Positions 35,746 to 44,496 of a stretch of 64,000 nucleotides of DNA are shown piece after piece. The position numbers and the translations under genes were made by a program. Positions within the stretch are counted from its first letter, which is position 1. Every line of letters starts with the position of its first letter. The notes beneath the pieces are model-generated. The model was given only the letters and a program-made list of their open reading frames with translations, had not been told where the DNA came from and did no database searches. Source of the DNA: CAIKMD01 sp035552195 (lineage in GTDB: Bacteria > Pseudomonadota > Alphaproteobacteria > ATCC43930 > CGMCC-115725); assembly GCA_035552195.1 (NCBI GenBank), contig DASZLU010000026.1, positions 248,001 to 312,000 on the forward strand. Direction: 5' to 3'.

Positions 35746-36753
35746 ATGGGCGTAAGACGGCTTTTAGTGGCGGGGCTCGCGGCAATGCTGTTGCTCGGCA
35801 TTGGCGGCAAAGCGAAGGCCGACCCGGTGACGATCCATGCCGGCTGGCTCGTTGTGCCGAACATGATTTTCCCGCTGATGCCGATGAAACCCGAGGTGCT
35901 GCGCCATTACGGCAAATCCTATGTCCTCGACCTCATCCATTTCACCGGCACGCCGCCGCAGATCACGGCGCTATCGGCCGGGCAGATCGATCTTTCGCCG
36001 ATCAGCTTCTCTGCTTTCGCCCTCGCGGTGACCAATGCACATCTCAGCGATCTGCGCATCATCGCCGACGGGTTACAGGATGGCGTGGCGGGCTGGCAGA
36101 CCAATCAGTTCCTGGTCCTGAAAGACGGGCCGATCCGGAAAGTCGAGGATTTGAAAGGCCAGGTCGTTGCCAGCAACGCCTGCGGCGGCGCCGTCGATAT
36201 CGGGCTTCGCGTCATGCTGCGCAAGCACGCGCTCGAGGATAAGCGCGACGTGACCATCATCGAGGTGCAGGTGCCGAATATGAAAGCGGCACTGGCTGAG
36301 AAGAAGGTCGCGCTGATCGCACCGCTGCCGCCTTTCACGAACGATCCCGAGCTCAAAAGCGTCTCGCGTGCGCTCTTCGATCAGCGCGCGGCGCTCGGGG
36401 TTTCGCAGACCATCATCCTCACCGCGCGCACCGGCTCGCTGGAGAAGAACCGTACCGCCTGGGTCGATTTCCTCGAGGACCAGCTCGTCTTCCTGCGCTG
36501 GCTGACCGATCCATCCAATCACGCGGCGGCGGTGGCGCTTGCCGCGAGCTTCAACAAAACTTCGCCCGAGAAGCTCGACTGGGCTTTCACTCATGCGGAT
36601 TCCTATCGCGATCCGAAGGGCATGCCCGATGTGAAAGCGCTACAATCCAATCTCGACATGATGACCGATCTGGGCTTTGCCAAAGAGCACGTGCCAGTCG
36701 ATAAATATCTCGATCTCAGCCTGGTCAAAGAGGCGGCATCGCGCATCAATTGA
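35746..36753 (+). CDS. ABC-type substrate-binding protein (orphan)
   Basis: 335 residues with signal peptide (1-25). Mature part begins PVTIHAGWLVVPNMIFP and has GQIDLSPISFSAFALAVTN; NitT/TauT-like fold (ligand-binding domain of the NMT1/THI5 type). GGGGGGAGGGAG precedes the ATG. No permease or ATPase gene is near. It is placed between rfbA and a glyoxalase-fold gene. Confidence 0.8.
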   Translation: MGVRRLLVAGLAAMLLLGIGGKAKADPVTIHAGWLVVPNMIFPLMPMKPEVLRHYGKSYVLDLIHFTGTPPQITALSAGQIDLSPISFSAFALAVTNAHLSDLRIIADGLQDGVAGWQTNQFLVLKDGPIRKVEDLKGQVVASNACGGAVDIGLRVMLRKHALEDKRDVTIIEVQVPNMKAALAEKKVALIAPLPPFTNDPELKSVSRALFDQRAALGVSQTIILTARTGSLEKNRTAWVDFLEDQLVFLRWLTDPSNHAAAVALAASFNKTSPEKLDWAFTHADSYRDPKGMPDVKALQSNLDMMTDLGFAKEHVPVDKYLDLSLVKEAASRIN

Positions 36754-36771
36754 AGCCGACGGGAGACGCGC

Positions 36772-37170
36772 ATGATCAAGACCAAGGGTCTGGTCCATTT
36801 CACCATTCCGGTAACGGATACGCAGCGTGCCAAGGATTTCTATTGCAATGTCCTCGGCATGAAGCTGCTGCACGATACCGGCTCGCGCGGCATGGTATTC
36901 CTCGATAGCGACGGCGATTGCGTGATCCTGGCGAAGACCGAGAAGCCGATCTCGACCGCAGGCGAGCGCGACATTCACCACTCGTTCCTCGTCGCGCATG
37001 AAGACTACGCGGCGGCACTCGCCGAGCTGAAATCGGGTGGCGTCAAATTCCTCTTCGACGAGGATCGCCAGGACGGCGTCGTCGATGGACCGCGCGCCTA
37101 TTTCGAGGATCCCGATGGCAATGTGCTCGAGATCATCGATCTCGCGCGCTACGCCGGCGCTCCCGATTAA
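36772..37170 (+). CDS. VOC family protein (glyoxalase/dioxygenase fold)
   Basis: 132 residues: LVHFTIPVTDTQRAKDFYC at the start and ARAYFEDPDGNVLEIIDL-type ending (AYFEDPDGNVLEIID). One vicinal-oxygen-chelate repeat pair with His9 and a Glu near 120 as metal ligands. Function not determined. It lies 18 bp after the substrate-binding protein gene and overlaps the convergent Bug gene by four bases. Confidence 0.85.
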   Translation: MIKTKGLVHFTIPVTDTQRAKDFYCNVLGMKLLHDTGSRGMVFLDSDGDCVILAKTEKPISTAGERDIHHSFLVAHEDYAAALAELKSGGVKFLFDEDRQDGVVDGPRAYFEDPDGNVLEIIDLARYAGAPD

Positions 37171-38189
37171 TTCTCGGCGGCCACCTTGCGCGCGGCATCG
37201 ATGATCGCGGGCGGCGTTGCGTAAAGCTGATCGATAATCTTTTCCGCTTCCGCGCCGCTATGCGGTGAAACTGGCAGGTGTTGCGCTTTGGCTTCGGCGA
37301 CGAAATCGGAATCCTTCACGGCGGCGTCAAAACCTCGTCGTAGGATGGTGATACGCTCATGCGGCACGGCGTACGAGGCGATGAAAGGCCGGCCGAGCAC
37401 GCCGCCGACCGTGAGAAAGCGAATAATTTCCCGCGCATTGTCATTGGGCGCGATATCGAGGACGTAAGGCGTGTCCGGCGCCATCCCGTCGGGAATGCTG
37501 TTGCTCGTGCGCAGCAACGGGTGGAGCTTGGGGTTTTTCAGCCAATCGGCTGGTATGCTGCTCCACGAGCCGCACATTCCTTGAACTTCGCCCTGCTGCA
37601 GCGCGAGGCGAACCTCGGCGCTGCCGACGTAGCCTTTCGCTTCGGTGATATCGAGGTTGAAGACCCTCATCAGGATCTTGGTGTTGATATCTTCGGAAGC
37701 GCCGGCGCCCGCATCGCCGAAGAGATAATGCTGGCCGCGCATGTCGCTGATGCTTTTGGGCGGGCTGTCGCGCCAGACGAAGCAGGTGGTGGTGTCTTCG
37801 CCGATGCTGCCGATCCACGCGTAGCGCCGGAAATCGAACGGCGTCTTGTCCGGCTCCATCAGCGAAGCGCCGAGCAGGCCGAAATTGAAGACGTCGATCA
37901 CCGTGCCGTCGGTCGGCATGTTGACGTCGAGATGCGCAATGGAGGTTGCACTTGCCGCGCCCGGCGCGTTGACCACGATGACGTCGGGATGGCCGGGGAT
38001 ATAGCGCCCGATATGGCGCGCCAGCAGCCTTGCATTGGCGTCGAAGCCGCCGCCGGGCGGAAAGCCGACAGTGATCTTGAGAGTCTTGCCCCTATAGAAA
38101 TCCTCGGCTGCGGCAGGCGCAAGGAATCCCAGCGACGCGAGCAGCGCCGTCATCGAGCCCATCAACGCTGCGAGAAACGACCCGCGCAT
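37167..38189 (-). CDS. Bug-type tripartite tricarboxylate receptor (orphan)
   Basis: 340 residues. Signal peptide MRGSFLAALMGSMTALLAS, cleavage near AAAED. YRGKTLKITVGFPPGGGFD and VVNAPGAASATSIAHLDV are the ligand loops of the Bug family. Start 38189 follows GAGGAGG on its strand; an in-frame ATG 11 codons upstream lacks a site. No TctA/TctB genes are near. Confidence 0.85.
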   Translation of the reverse strand: MRGSFLAALMGSMTALLASLGFLAPAAAEDFYRGKTLKITVGFPPGGGFDANARLLARHIGRYIPGHPDVIVVNAPGAASATSIAHLDVNMPTDGTVIDVFNFGLLGASLMEPDKTPFDFRRYAWIGSIGEDTTTCFVWRDSPPKSISDMRGQHYLFGDAGAGASEDINTKILMRVFNLDITEAKGYVGSAEVRLALQQGEVQGMCGSWSSIPADWLKNPKLHPLLRTSNSIPDGMAPDTPYVLDIAPNDNAREIIRFLTVGGVLGRPFIASYAVPHERITILRRGFDAAVKDSDFVAEAKAQHLPVSPHSGAEAEKIIDQLYATPPAIIDAARKVAAEN

Positions 38190-38218
38190 TCGGCCTCCTC
38201 GACTCGCCGGCGAGGATA

Positions 38219-38350
38219 TCACATTGTCCTAGGCGAAATCGACCTCGCGCACGAGATGCGGTGCGCCCAGCCGGCCCGGCGCAGGAATTGGGCGGCGAAA
38301 AGACCGCCGATCGATCCACCGATAACGAGCGCGCGGCGTTGTGGCGGCAT
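38219..38350 (-). pseudogene. N-terminal fragment of an FAD-dependent oxidoreductase
   Basis: The frame reads MPPQRRALVIGGSIGGLFAA and then QFLRRAGW, which is the FAD-binding beta-alpha-beta start of flavin monooxygenases (VIGGSIGGL, then RRAGW). After 28 residues the similarity ends and the frame stops at 38219-38221 after 43 codons. The catalytic domains are missing. The fragment sits between the CapD gene and the Bug receptor gene, on the same strand as both. A deletion probably joined it to the receptor's upstream region. Confidence 0.65.
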
Positions 38351-38373
38351 GACGCCCCGCGCCACGTTTCGGA

Positions 38374-40308
38374 TTAAGGCTCGCGCGCCTGAGCGCGTTC
38401 CGCCGCGCCGCGGGCGGGCAGCCGGTTTGCGTGCGCGAATTCGGGCACCAGCGCGCCCAGCATCGCGTTGGCGCGATCCTCCCGGCCGTCGTGCAGCTGT
38501 TCGGCGAATTCGTCGAGCGCCCGCGCCAGCATGGCGTAATCGCTGGTGCGCGGCGCCGCGAGGCGGATCCCTGAGACCTTCGTCGGCACCAGCGTCTCGT
38601 TGGCGTAGAACAGCTCTTCGTAAAGCTTCTCGCCGGGGCGCAGGCCGACGAATTCGATCTTGATGTCGGTGTCGGGGCGCTTACCGGCGAGCCGGATCAT
38701 TTGGCTGGCGAGATCGGCGATCTTCACCGGCTCGCCCATATCGAGCACGAAGATCTTGCCGCGCGCCTCGCTCTCGCTGCCGGCGAGAGCTGAAGCCTGC
38801 AGCACCAGTTCCACCGCCTCGCGCACCGTCATGAAGAAGCGCTGGATGTCGGGATGCGTCACCGTCAGCGGGCCCCCGGCGGCGAGTTGGCGCTGGAACA
38901 GCGGCACGACCGAGCCGGTCGACCCGAGCACGTTGCCGAAGCGCACGGTGACGTAACGCGTGCCGCGATCGCGGCGCGCCTCGACGATATCGAGCGCCTG
39001 GCAGATGCTTTCGGCGAGACGCTTGCTCGCGCCCATCACATTGGCCGGGTTAACCGCTTTGTCGGTCGAGATCATCACCATGGCGGTAACACCATGTGCG
39101 CGGCAGGCATCCGCGACATTGCGTGTGCCGATGACATTGGTCATCAGGCCCTCGACCGGATTGGCTTCGACCATGGGCACGTGCTTGAGCGCCGCGGCGT
39201 GGAAGACGAGCTCGGGCCTCTCGGCGTCCATCACCTCGTCGATGCGTCGGCGCTCGCGCACATCGGCGATGATCGCCTGGCGCGGAACCTCGGGACAGCG
39301 CTCCTTGATTTCCTGATCGATCGAATAGAGCGCATATTCGCCGTTATCGAGCAGCGCCAGCTTCGCCGGGCCGTAGGAGGCGATTTGACGCGACAGCTCG
39401 CCGCCGATCGTGCCTCCGGCGCCGGTTACCAGCACGCGGCGACCGGCGATCAGCGCGCGCATGCTGTCGTGATCGAGCACGGTCTGCGGCCGGCCGAGCA
39501 AATCCTCGATCGCGACCGGCTCGATGCGCTGCAGATCGTCGTTGCGCGTCTCGCGGAAATCGGTGAGCCGTGGCACGCGCGCCAGCGGGATCCCGGCGCC
39601 GGCCGAGAAATCCAACAACTGCCGCGCTTGCGTACGGCTGAGCTCCTGACAGACGATCAGCCGTTGCGGCCGGTTGTCGGCCTTCGTCAGTGCCGCGACG
39701 ACGTCCGCGACCTCATCGAATGTGCCCAGCACGCCGATACCGCCGATGTCGCGGCCGACGCGGGCGGTGCCGTCGGCGAGGATGCCGACCACGCGATAGG
39801 GCCGGCGGGGATCGCGGCCGATCGCCCGAATGAAGAGGTCGGCCCCTTCGCGCGCGCCGATCAGAAGGATCGGAACCGGCGCGTAACTCGCCGATTCAAA
39901 CACGTGGTCGAGGCCGCGATCCTTCAGCACGCGATAGGCGAAGCGCGGCGCGCCGAGCATCGCCATCAGCAGCAGCCAGTTGATGCCGACGAGCGAGCGC
40001 GGCATTTCCTGGAGGCGCGTCACGATGAACATCACCGGGAAGTAGATCAGAATGATCAGCGTCACCGCGCGCAGCAATGCCAACAGATCGGGCAGCGAAG
40101 CAAACCGCCAGATGCCGCGGTAGAGCCCCGACACGCGGAAGATCACCGCCGCAGTCACGGCGAAGGCGAAGTCGTAAGTCGCAAGCAAGGACGGTGAATA
40201 ATGGAAGATGTCGTTGCCGACGCGCAGGTAAAAGGACAGCAGAAACGACAGCGCCGCCATGACGATGTCATGGGCGAAAGTGGCAAAGGCGCGACTGGTA
40301 ACCTTCAT
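38374..40308 (-). CDS. CapD/WbpM-type nucleotide-sugar 4,6-dehydratase
   Basis: 644 residues. N-terminal part with four membrane helices (about 12-30, 45-62, 78-98, 112-130); then two Rossmann domains: VPILLIGAREGADLF at about 148 and VLVTGAGGTIGGELSRQIAS near 289. STDKAVNPANVMGASKRLAE is the catalytic segment (Met in place of Tyr in the YxxxK motif, as in WbpM/FlaA1). It should convert UDP-GlcNAc to 4-keto-6-deoxy sugar for surface glycan. Start ATG 40308 is preceded by GAGGAAG. Separate from the neighbouring glycan genes by the unknown gene at 40518. Confidence 0.93.
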   Translation of the reverse strand: MKVTSRAFATFAHDIVMAALSFLLSFYLRVGNDIFHYSPSLLATYDFAFAVTAAVIFRVSGLYRGIWRFASLPDLLALLRAVTLIILIYFPVMFIVTRLQEMPRSLVGINWLLLMAMLGAPRFAYRVLKDRGLDHVFESASYAPVPILLIGAREGADLFIRAIGRDPRRPYRVVGILADGTARVGRDIGGIGVLGTFDEVADVVAALTKADNRPQRLIVCQELSRTQARQLLDFSAGAGIPLARVPRLTDFRETRNDDLQRIEPVAIEDLLGRPQTVLDHDSMRALIAGRRVLVTGAGGTIGGELSRQIASYGPAKLALLDNGEYALYSIDQEIKERCPEVPRQAIIADVRERRRIDEVMDAERPELVFHAAALKHVPMVEANPVEGLMTNVIGTRNVADACRAHGVTAMVMISTDKAVNPANVMGASKRLAESICQALDIVEARRDRGTRYVTVRFGNVLGSTGSVVPLFQRQLAAGGPLTVTHPDIQRFFMTVREAVELVLQASALAGSESEARGKIFVLDMGEPVKIADLASQMIRLAGKRPDTDIKIEFVGLRPGEKLYEELFYANETLVPTKVSGIRLAAPRTSDYAMLARALDEFAEQLHDGREDRANAMLGALVPEFAHANRLPARGAAERAQAREP

Positions 40309-40517
40309 TAAACTTCCTCAACCGTCGCGGGGCACGTTACGGGTGGCCTTGCAGGGCAGCAAGCACCAAAACCCGTGCGCGAAGGCAGGTAAACACCCGG
40401 GTTAGTAGCAATCTGACGATACGGGTACAACGAATTAACGTCCGAAAAACCAATTAGACGTAAGTATGACAGTCGACCTGCGTCTACCCGCACGGTGTTG
40501 TTTGCTTGGAGAGGGAC

Positions 40518-41645
40518 TTGTCCGGCAGCCGTTATCTGAAGCCGATGCTCAACGCGGGATCGTCCCGCGTGTTCAACTGCAACGACGTCGCGCGCAGGCT
40601 TGAAACTCGCGATGGCGAACAGAACCCCTATCTCTTCAAGACGGCGGCGATGCACCACCTCGTGCTAGTGAAAGAGGCGCTGCGCTACGACGATCCCCGT
40701 CATCCCAAAGGCGTCGCGATCGGCAGCAAGATTTATGTGCCCTACAACCGCGACGAAATCTACGAGGGGGGCAGGTCGATCTTCTTCCACAGCCCCCACT
40801 TGCTGCAGGTCTTCCACGAGCAGTTCGGCGTCGAGCAAAACGATGCGGGTTCCGCCGCGCTTGATCACGATATGAAGGTTTTCCGCATCCTGGACGAGTT
40901 GCCTTCGCTCGACGGGTTCTTGATGCACGACGCGCTTGAACTCGAAGGCATTGAGGCGAATGAAGCCTATTTCGATGTCTCGCCGGAAGAGCGCACCGGG
41001 ATTCAAGATTACATCCGCAGCAAAATGGAGCCGCTGGTCCGCGCCGCCTATGGCGGCAAGAAACCGCCGACCAACAAGGTCGCGCAGCTCATCGACGCGA
41101 TGTGGGAAGCAAAAGATCTGGCCGCCCTCGAGCCTCTGGTCCTCGCCTTCCGTTTTCCCAAGGACGAAGCGTTGGCGATCTTCGGCGCATGGAAGGGCAT
41201 CAATTTTTATTCCTTCCAGTACCATCAGGGCCGCAGCAAGCGCGAGGCTCTCGCGCAATGGCTCAAGGAAGACGCGATGCCCAAGAATTTGGTGCCGCGC
41301 GACGTGATTCGGATGCTCGAGCCGATCCGCCGTGCCACGATCGAGCGGCTGCGCGGTCACTGGGTCGAGGCCGACAACACGCTGAAGCAGTACGAAAAGT
41401 TCTACAGTGAGTTCGTCGCCAGCTCCAACCCGGGCGGCTTCATCAGCTTCCTGCGCGGCGCCAAGGCGATTTACTGGCAACTGGGCGATGCGCTCAGCAA
41501 GATCGATCATGCGATCAATTGCTGGGATATCTGGACGAAGGCCGCGCCGAGCCGGCGCCTGCCGTTCGAGCAGCTCGAGGCGATGCTGGAATTGCTCAAA
41601 AAGATTCTCGAGCCGACCGCTTCCGATACCGCCAAGGCGGCCTAG
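40518..41645 (+). CDS. Unrecognised 375-residue soluble protein
   Basis: I do not recognise this protein. The first half has LVKEALRYDDPRHPKGVAI, GSKIYVPYNRDEIYEGG, IFFHSPHLLQVFHEQFGV, then LDELPSLDGFLMHDALEL; the second half is helical. There is no signal peptide or membrane segment. It is on the opposite strand to the flanking CapD and glycosyltransferase genes. Start: TTG 40518 has GGAGAGG at 40508-40514; TTG 40506 overlaps that site and is less likely. The C-terminal four bases overlap the convergent glycosyltransferase gene. Confidence 0.75.
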   Translation: MSGSRYLKPMLNAGSSRVFNCNDVARRLETRDGEQNPYLFKTAAMHHLVLVKEALRYDDPRHPKGVAIGSKIYVPYNRDEIYEGGRSIFFHSPHLLQVFHEQFGVEQNDAGSAALDHDMKVFRILDELPSLDGFLMHDALELEGIEANEAYFDVSPEERTGIQDYIRSKMEPLVRAAYGGKKPPTNKVAQLIDAMWEAKDLAALEPLVLAFRFPKDEALAIFGAWKGINFYSFQYHQGRSKREALAQWLKEDAMPKNLVPRDVIRMLEPIRRATIERLRGHWVEADNTLKQYEKFYSEFVASSNPGGFISFLRGAKAIYWQLGDALSKIDHAINCWDIWTKAAPSRRLPFEQLEAMLELLKKILEPTASDTAKAA

Positions 41646-42787
41646 ACCGCGGCGCTCAGTTCGCGATAGAGCGCGACGGTTGCCGCGCTTACAGCTTCCT
41701 CGGAAAATCCTTCTGCCGCCAACTTGCGGCCGGCCGCGGCATAAACGCGCCGTTTTGCCGGATCGTCGGCAAGGCTTTTCAACGCAGCGGCCAACGCGTG
41801 TGCGTCGCCGGGCGGCACCAGGATCGCGTTGATTCCGTGGCGGGCGATGTCGCGATTGCCGGGAACGTCCGTCGCGACAATCGCGCGGCCGGCCGCCGCG
41901 GCTTCGAGCAGCGTCTTCGGCACGCCTTCGCCGCCATTCGAGGCGAGAGCTGCTATATGCGCCGCCGCCCATATCTCGCGAACATCCTCGCTTTGGCCGT
42001 ACCAGATAACGCCGGGCCGCTGGCTCCATTCGCGCAGCGTCGCTTCGGTGAAAGAACTCGGATTGGCGAGATCGGGTGTGCCGGCGAGCAGCAATTGCAA
42101 TGCAATGCCGTCCGCGTGCAGCAAGCGCTGCGCTTCAACCAAGGTCGCGACGCCTTTGATCGCGAGCATCCGGCCGACATAGGCAGCGGTCACCGGCGGC
42201 TCGGGCGGTTCGGGCAATGGCTGGAAATGGTCGAGATCAACGCCCGAACCGCGGATCACGACGATGCGCTCGGCCGCACCAGGACGCAGCGCCGCGATCA
42301 CGGCGCGATCGTCATCATTTTGCACGATCACGCGGCAATGACGGCGCAACAGCAGTACCGGCCAGAGCAGCCGCGCGGCGGCGCCGACAAGCTGCGCGTG
42401 CCGACTGCGGCTCGTGCCCATGTAGCCGACACCTGCGATGAAGCTGACGATGCGCGGCACGCGCACGAGCAGCGCGGCGATTCCGCCGAGGATCGCGGCT
42501 TTGTGCGCGACGTGATGCACCATGAACGGCCGCTCGCGGCGATAAAGCCGATAGATCTCGGCGACCGCGGCGAGGCTCGCGAACAACCCAATCTCCTCGC
42601 GCCGCCACCGCATCGGAATGAGACGAAACCCCGCGGCCTTGATGCGATCGCCATGCGCCGCAACGCGCGTCGCGACGGCGACTTCGAAACCGGCTTGCTG
42701 CGCGGCGCGTGCCATCGGCAGGCGATGCGACCAGAAATACCAATCCTCGGTGACGAGGAAGATGAGTTTACGCTTCGCGTCGCTCAT
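41642..42787 (-). CDS. Glycosyltransferase, GT4 (GT-B) family
   Basis: 381 residues. N-terminal domain begins KLIFLVTEDWYFWSHRLPM, the opening of the WbaZ/WbpT-type transferases; the C-terminal GT-B domain has VTAAYVGRMLAIKGVATLV and the conserved glycine/glutamate region ALASNGGEGVPKTLLEAAAA (E-x7-E motif). Cytoplasmic, adding a sugar to a lipid-linked glycan. Its 3' end overlaps the unknown gene at 40518; ATGA overlap at its 5' end couples it to the epimerase gene. Confidence 0.92.
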   Translation of the reverse strand: MSDAKRKLIFLVTEDWYFWSHRLPMARAAQQAGFEVAVATRVAAHGDRIKAAGFRLIPMRWRREEIGLFASLAAVAEIYRLYRRERPFMVHHVAHKAAILGGIAALLVRVPRIVSFIAGVGYMGTSRSRHAQLVGAAARLLWPVLLLRRHCRVIVQNDDDRAVIAALRPGAAERIVVIRGSGVDLDHFQPLPEPPEPPVTAAYVGRMLAIKGVATLVEAQRLLHADGIALQLLLAGTPDLANPSSFTEATLREWSQRPGVIWYGQSEDVREIWAAAHIAALASNGGEGVPKTLLEAAAAGRAIVATDVPGNRDIARHGINAILVPPGDAHALAAALKSLADDPAKRRVYAAAGRKLAAEGFSEEAVSAATVALYRELSAAV

Positions 42788-43677
42788 TCGGGATTTTCCC
42801 GAAAGGCGCGGCAGGTCGCGGCGATGCCGTCATCGAGACTGACGCGTGGCGTCCAGTGCAGGCGGCTGCGTGTTGCGCTGTCGTCGATCGAAAGCGAGCC
42901 GATCAGCGCCGCCGCCATGCCGCCGCGGCCGAGCAGGTTGAGGACCAGTCGCAGGAGATTGGGCGGGCACGGCAACATCCGCGGTTTGCGGCTGAGATGA
43001 TGCGCAATCCGGCGCAGCAGTTCCGGCGTCGCGATCTCGGTTTCGTCGCGTAGCAGATAAACCCCGCCCGGGGCCTCGGCAGCGAGCAACAGCTCGATCA
43101 CGTCGAGCAGATTCTCGATGAAGACGAAAGCGCGGCGATTGCGGACGCTTGCTACCGGCAGCGGTACGCCGCGCGCGACGACCGTCATCAACGTCTTGAA
43201 ACTGTCGATGACGCCGGGTCCGTAAACCAGCGGGGGGCGCAGGACAGCGACGCCCGGCGCGTCGGCGAGTGCGGCTTCGATCGCGAGCTTGGCGCGGCCG
43301 TACTCGTCGCTGGGCGTCGGCGTGGTGTCGGCGCGGAATGGCAACTCGCCGCTATTCTCCCCCATCGCGCGGATCGAGCTCATGAGGATCAGCCGCTCGA
43401 CGCCGCAACGCTTCGCCGCGCGGCCGAGGGACTCGGCCGTTGCGATCTCGTCGCCGAAACGCATCTGATCGAGCCGTGGCGAAGCGGCTGTCGCGAGATG
43501 AATGACGATGCGCGCACCGTCGAGCAGTGCCCGCCAATCCGTCTGCGCGCTCAGCGTGCCGATGTTCTCGCGCGTCACTTTGCGCGTCAGCACGTTATGC
43601 GCCGCTAAACGCGCGCTCAACGCCCGGCCGATGAAACCGCCGGCGCCGAGGATGACCACGGGCTTGGTGGTGCTCAG
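42784..43677 (-). CDS. NAD-dependent epimerase/dehydratase
   Basis: 297 residues. VVILGAGGFIGRALSARLA gives the NAD-binding motif GxxGxxG; LMSSIRAMGENSG holds the catalytic Ser, and DEYGRAKLAIEAA the YxxxK. Probably makes a UDP-4-keto or UDP-4-epi sugar for the same glycan. The start is uncertain: CTG at 43677, overlapping the preceding stop as CTGA, has GGAGG four bases ahead; the next start-like codon is GTG 43659. An in-frame ATG at 43773 lies inside the methyltransferase gene and its extension is not conserved. Confidence 0.85.
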   Translation of the reverse strand: MSTTKPVVILGAGGFIGRALSARLAAHNVLTRKVTRENIGTLSAQTDWRALLDGARIVIHLATAASPRLDQMRFGDEIATAESLGRAAKRCGVERLILMSSIRAMGENSGELPFRADTTPTPSDEYGRAKLAIEAALADAPGVAVLRPPLVYGPGVIDSFKTLMTVVARGVPLPVASVRNRRAFVFIENLLDVIELLLAAEAPGGVYLLRDETEIATPELLRRIAHHLSRKPRMLPCPPNLLRLVLNLLGRGGMAAALIGSLSIDDSATRSRLHWTPRVSLDDGIAATCRAFRENPE

Positions 43678-44486
43678 TCTGCCTCCGTCGCGCGACGGCG
43701 CAGCCAGAAAGACGCGCCGTGCGCCATGCGGCCGTCGCGCGACAGCCAATAGACCGGCAAGAGAGGCTCCCAATCGTTGCCGCCCAGCAGCAAGCCGGCG
43801 AGCAGATATTGTTCGTTGTAATTCCGCTCGGAGAACAGCGTGTCGTATTCGTAGGGCAGCATGATGTCGTGCACATGGACGACAACGCCGGGCTTCAGCA
43901 GCGGCAGCACTTCGAGCATAAGGAATGGCGCGTCGGTGCCGTTGAAGGCGTAGTGCGAGCCGTCGATGAAGAGTATATCGCCGGGTCCAAGCGTGTCCGC
44001 GATTTCGCTAGGCCGTGTCTCCAGAACCGAGCGGCGATCGATCGTGTCGGCGACGCTTTCGATCTCGCGGCGCGGCACCGGATCGATGCAGGTGATGTGC
44101 AGATCGAGCCCGGCATCGCTCGCCGCGTGGCGCATGATATGCGTGCTATTGCCGCTGCCGATCTCGATCACGCGCTTGGGACGCAGATCCTTGATCATCG
44201 CATAGGCGGCTTCGGCATCGCCGCCGGCGAAAAAGCGATTGGCGGCGAGCGGCCCCAGCATGCGGCGTGCCTGCTCCATCGCTGGCGTGAGGCGCGCAAG
44301 CGTCGCATTGATGGTCGCTTTCGCAGCTTCCAGCCGCTGCTCGAGCGGTGCCAGCACGTGCTCCGCCGGGCGCGGCTTCAGCATGTCGTCGGGACGGATG
44401 GTCACCAGCAGGTAAGACCGCGATCGTGTCGCGAGCTTGCGGATGGCGTGCAGCCGCGTTTTGAGACTGAGATCGGGAAAAGCCAT
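43674..44486 (-). CDS. Class I SAM-dependent methyltransferase
   Basis: 270 residues. Rossmann-like methyltransferase with VIEIGSGNSTHIMRHAASD (SAM glycine loop), ITCIDPVPR (second strand acidic end) and DILFIDGSHYAF. The DGSHYAF and HDIMLPYEYD motifs put it in the Methyltransf_24 group, often found with glycan clusters. The N-terminal 100 residues are helical and not conserved. Overlaps the epimerase start by four bases, so the two are translated together. Confidence 0.88.
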   Translation of the reverse strand: MAFPDLSLKTRLHAIRKLATRSRSYLLVTIRPDDMLKPRPAEHVLAPLEQRLEAAKATINATLARLTPAMEQARRMLGPLAANRFFAGGDAEAAYAMIKDLRPKRVIEIGSGNSTHIMRHAASDAGLDLHITCIDPVPRREIESVADTIDRRSVLETRPSEIADTLGPGDILFIDGSHYAFNGTDAPFLMLEVLPLLKPGVVVHVHDIMLPYEYDTLFSERNYNEQYLLAGLLLGGNDWEPLLPVYWLSRDGRMAHGASFWLRRRATEAD

Positions 44487-44496
44487 TGCGCGGCTA

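Noticed and set aside
41519..43000. 493-residue frame on the plus strand
   Set aside because: Antisense to the glycosyltransferase and epimerase genes, which have full motifs.
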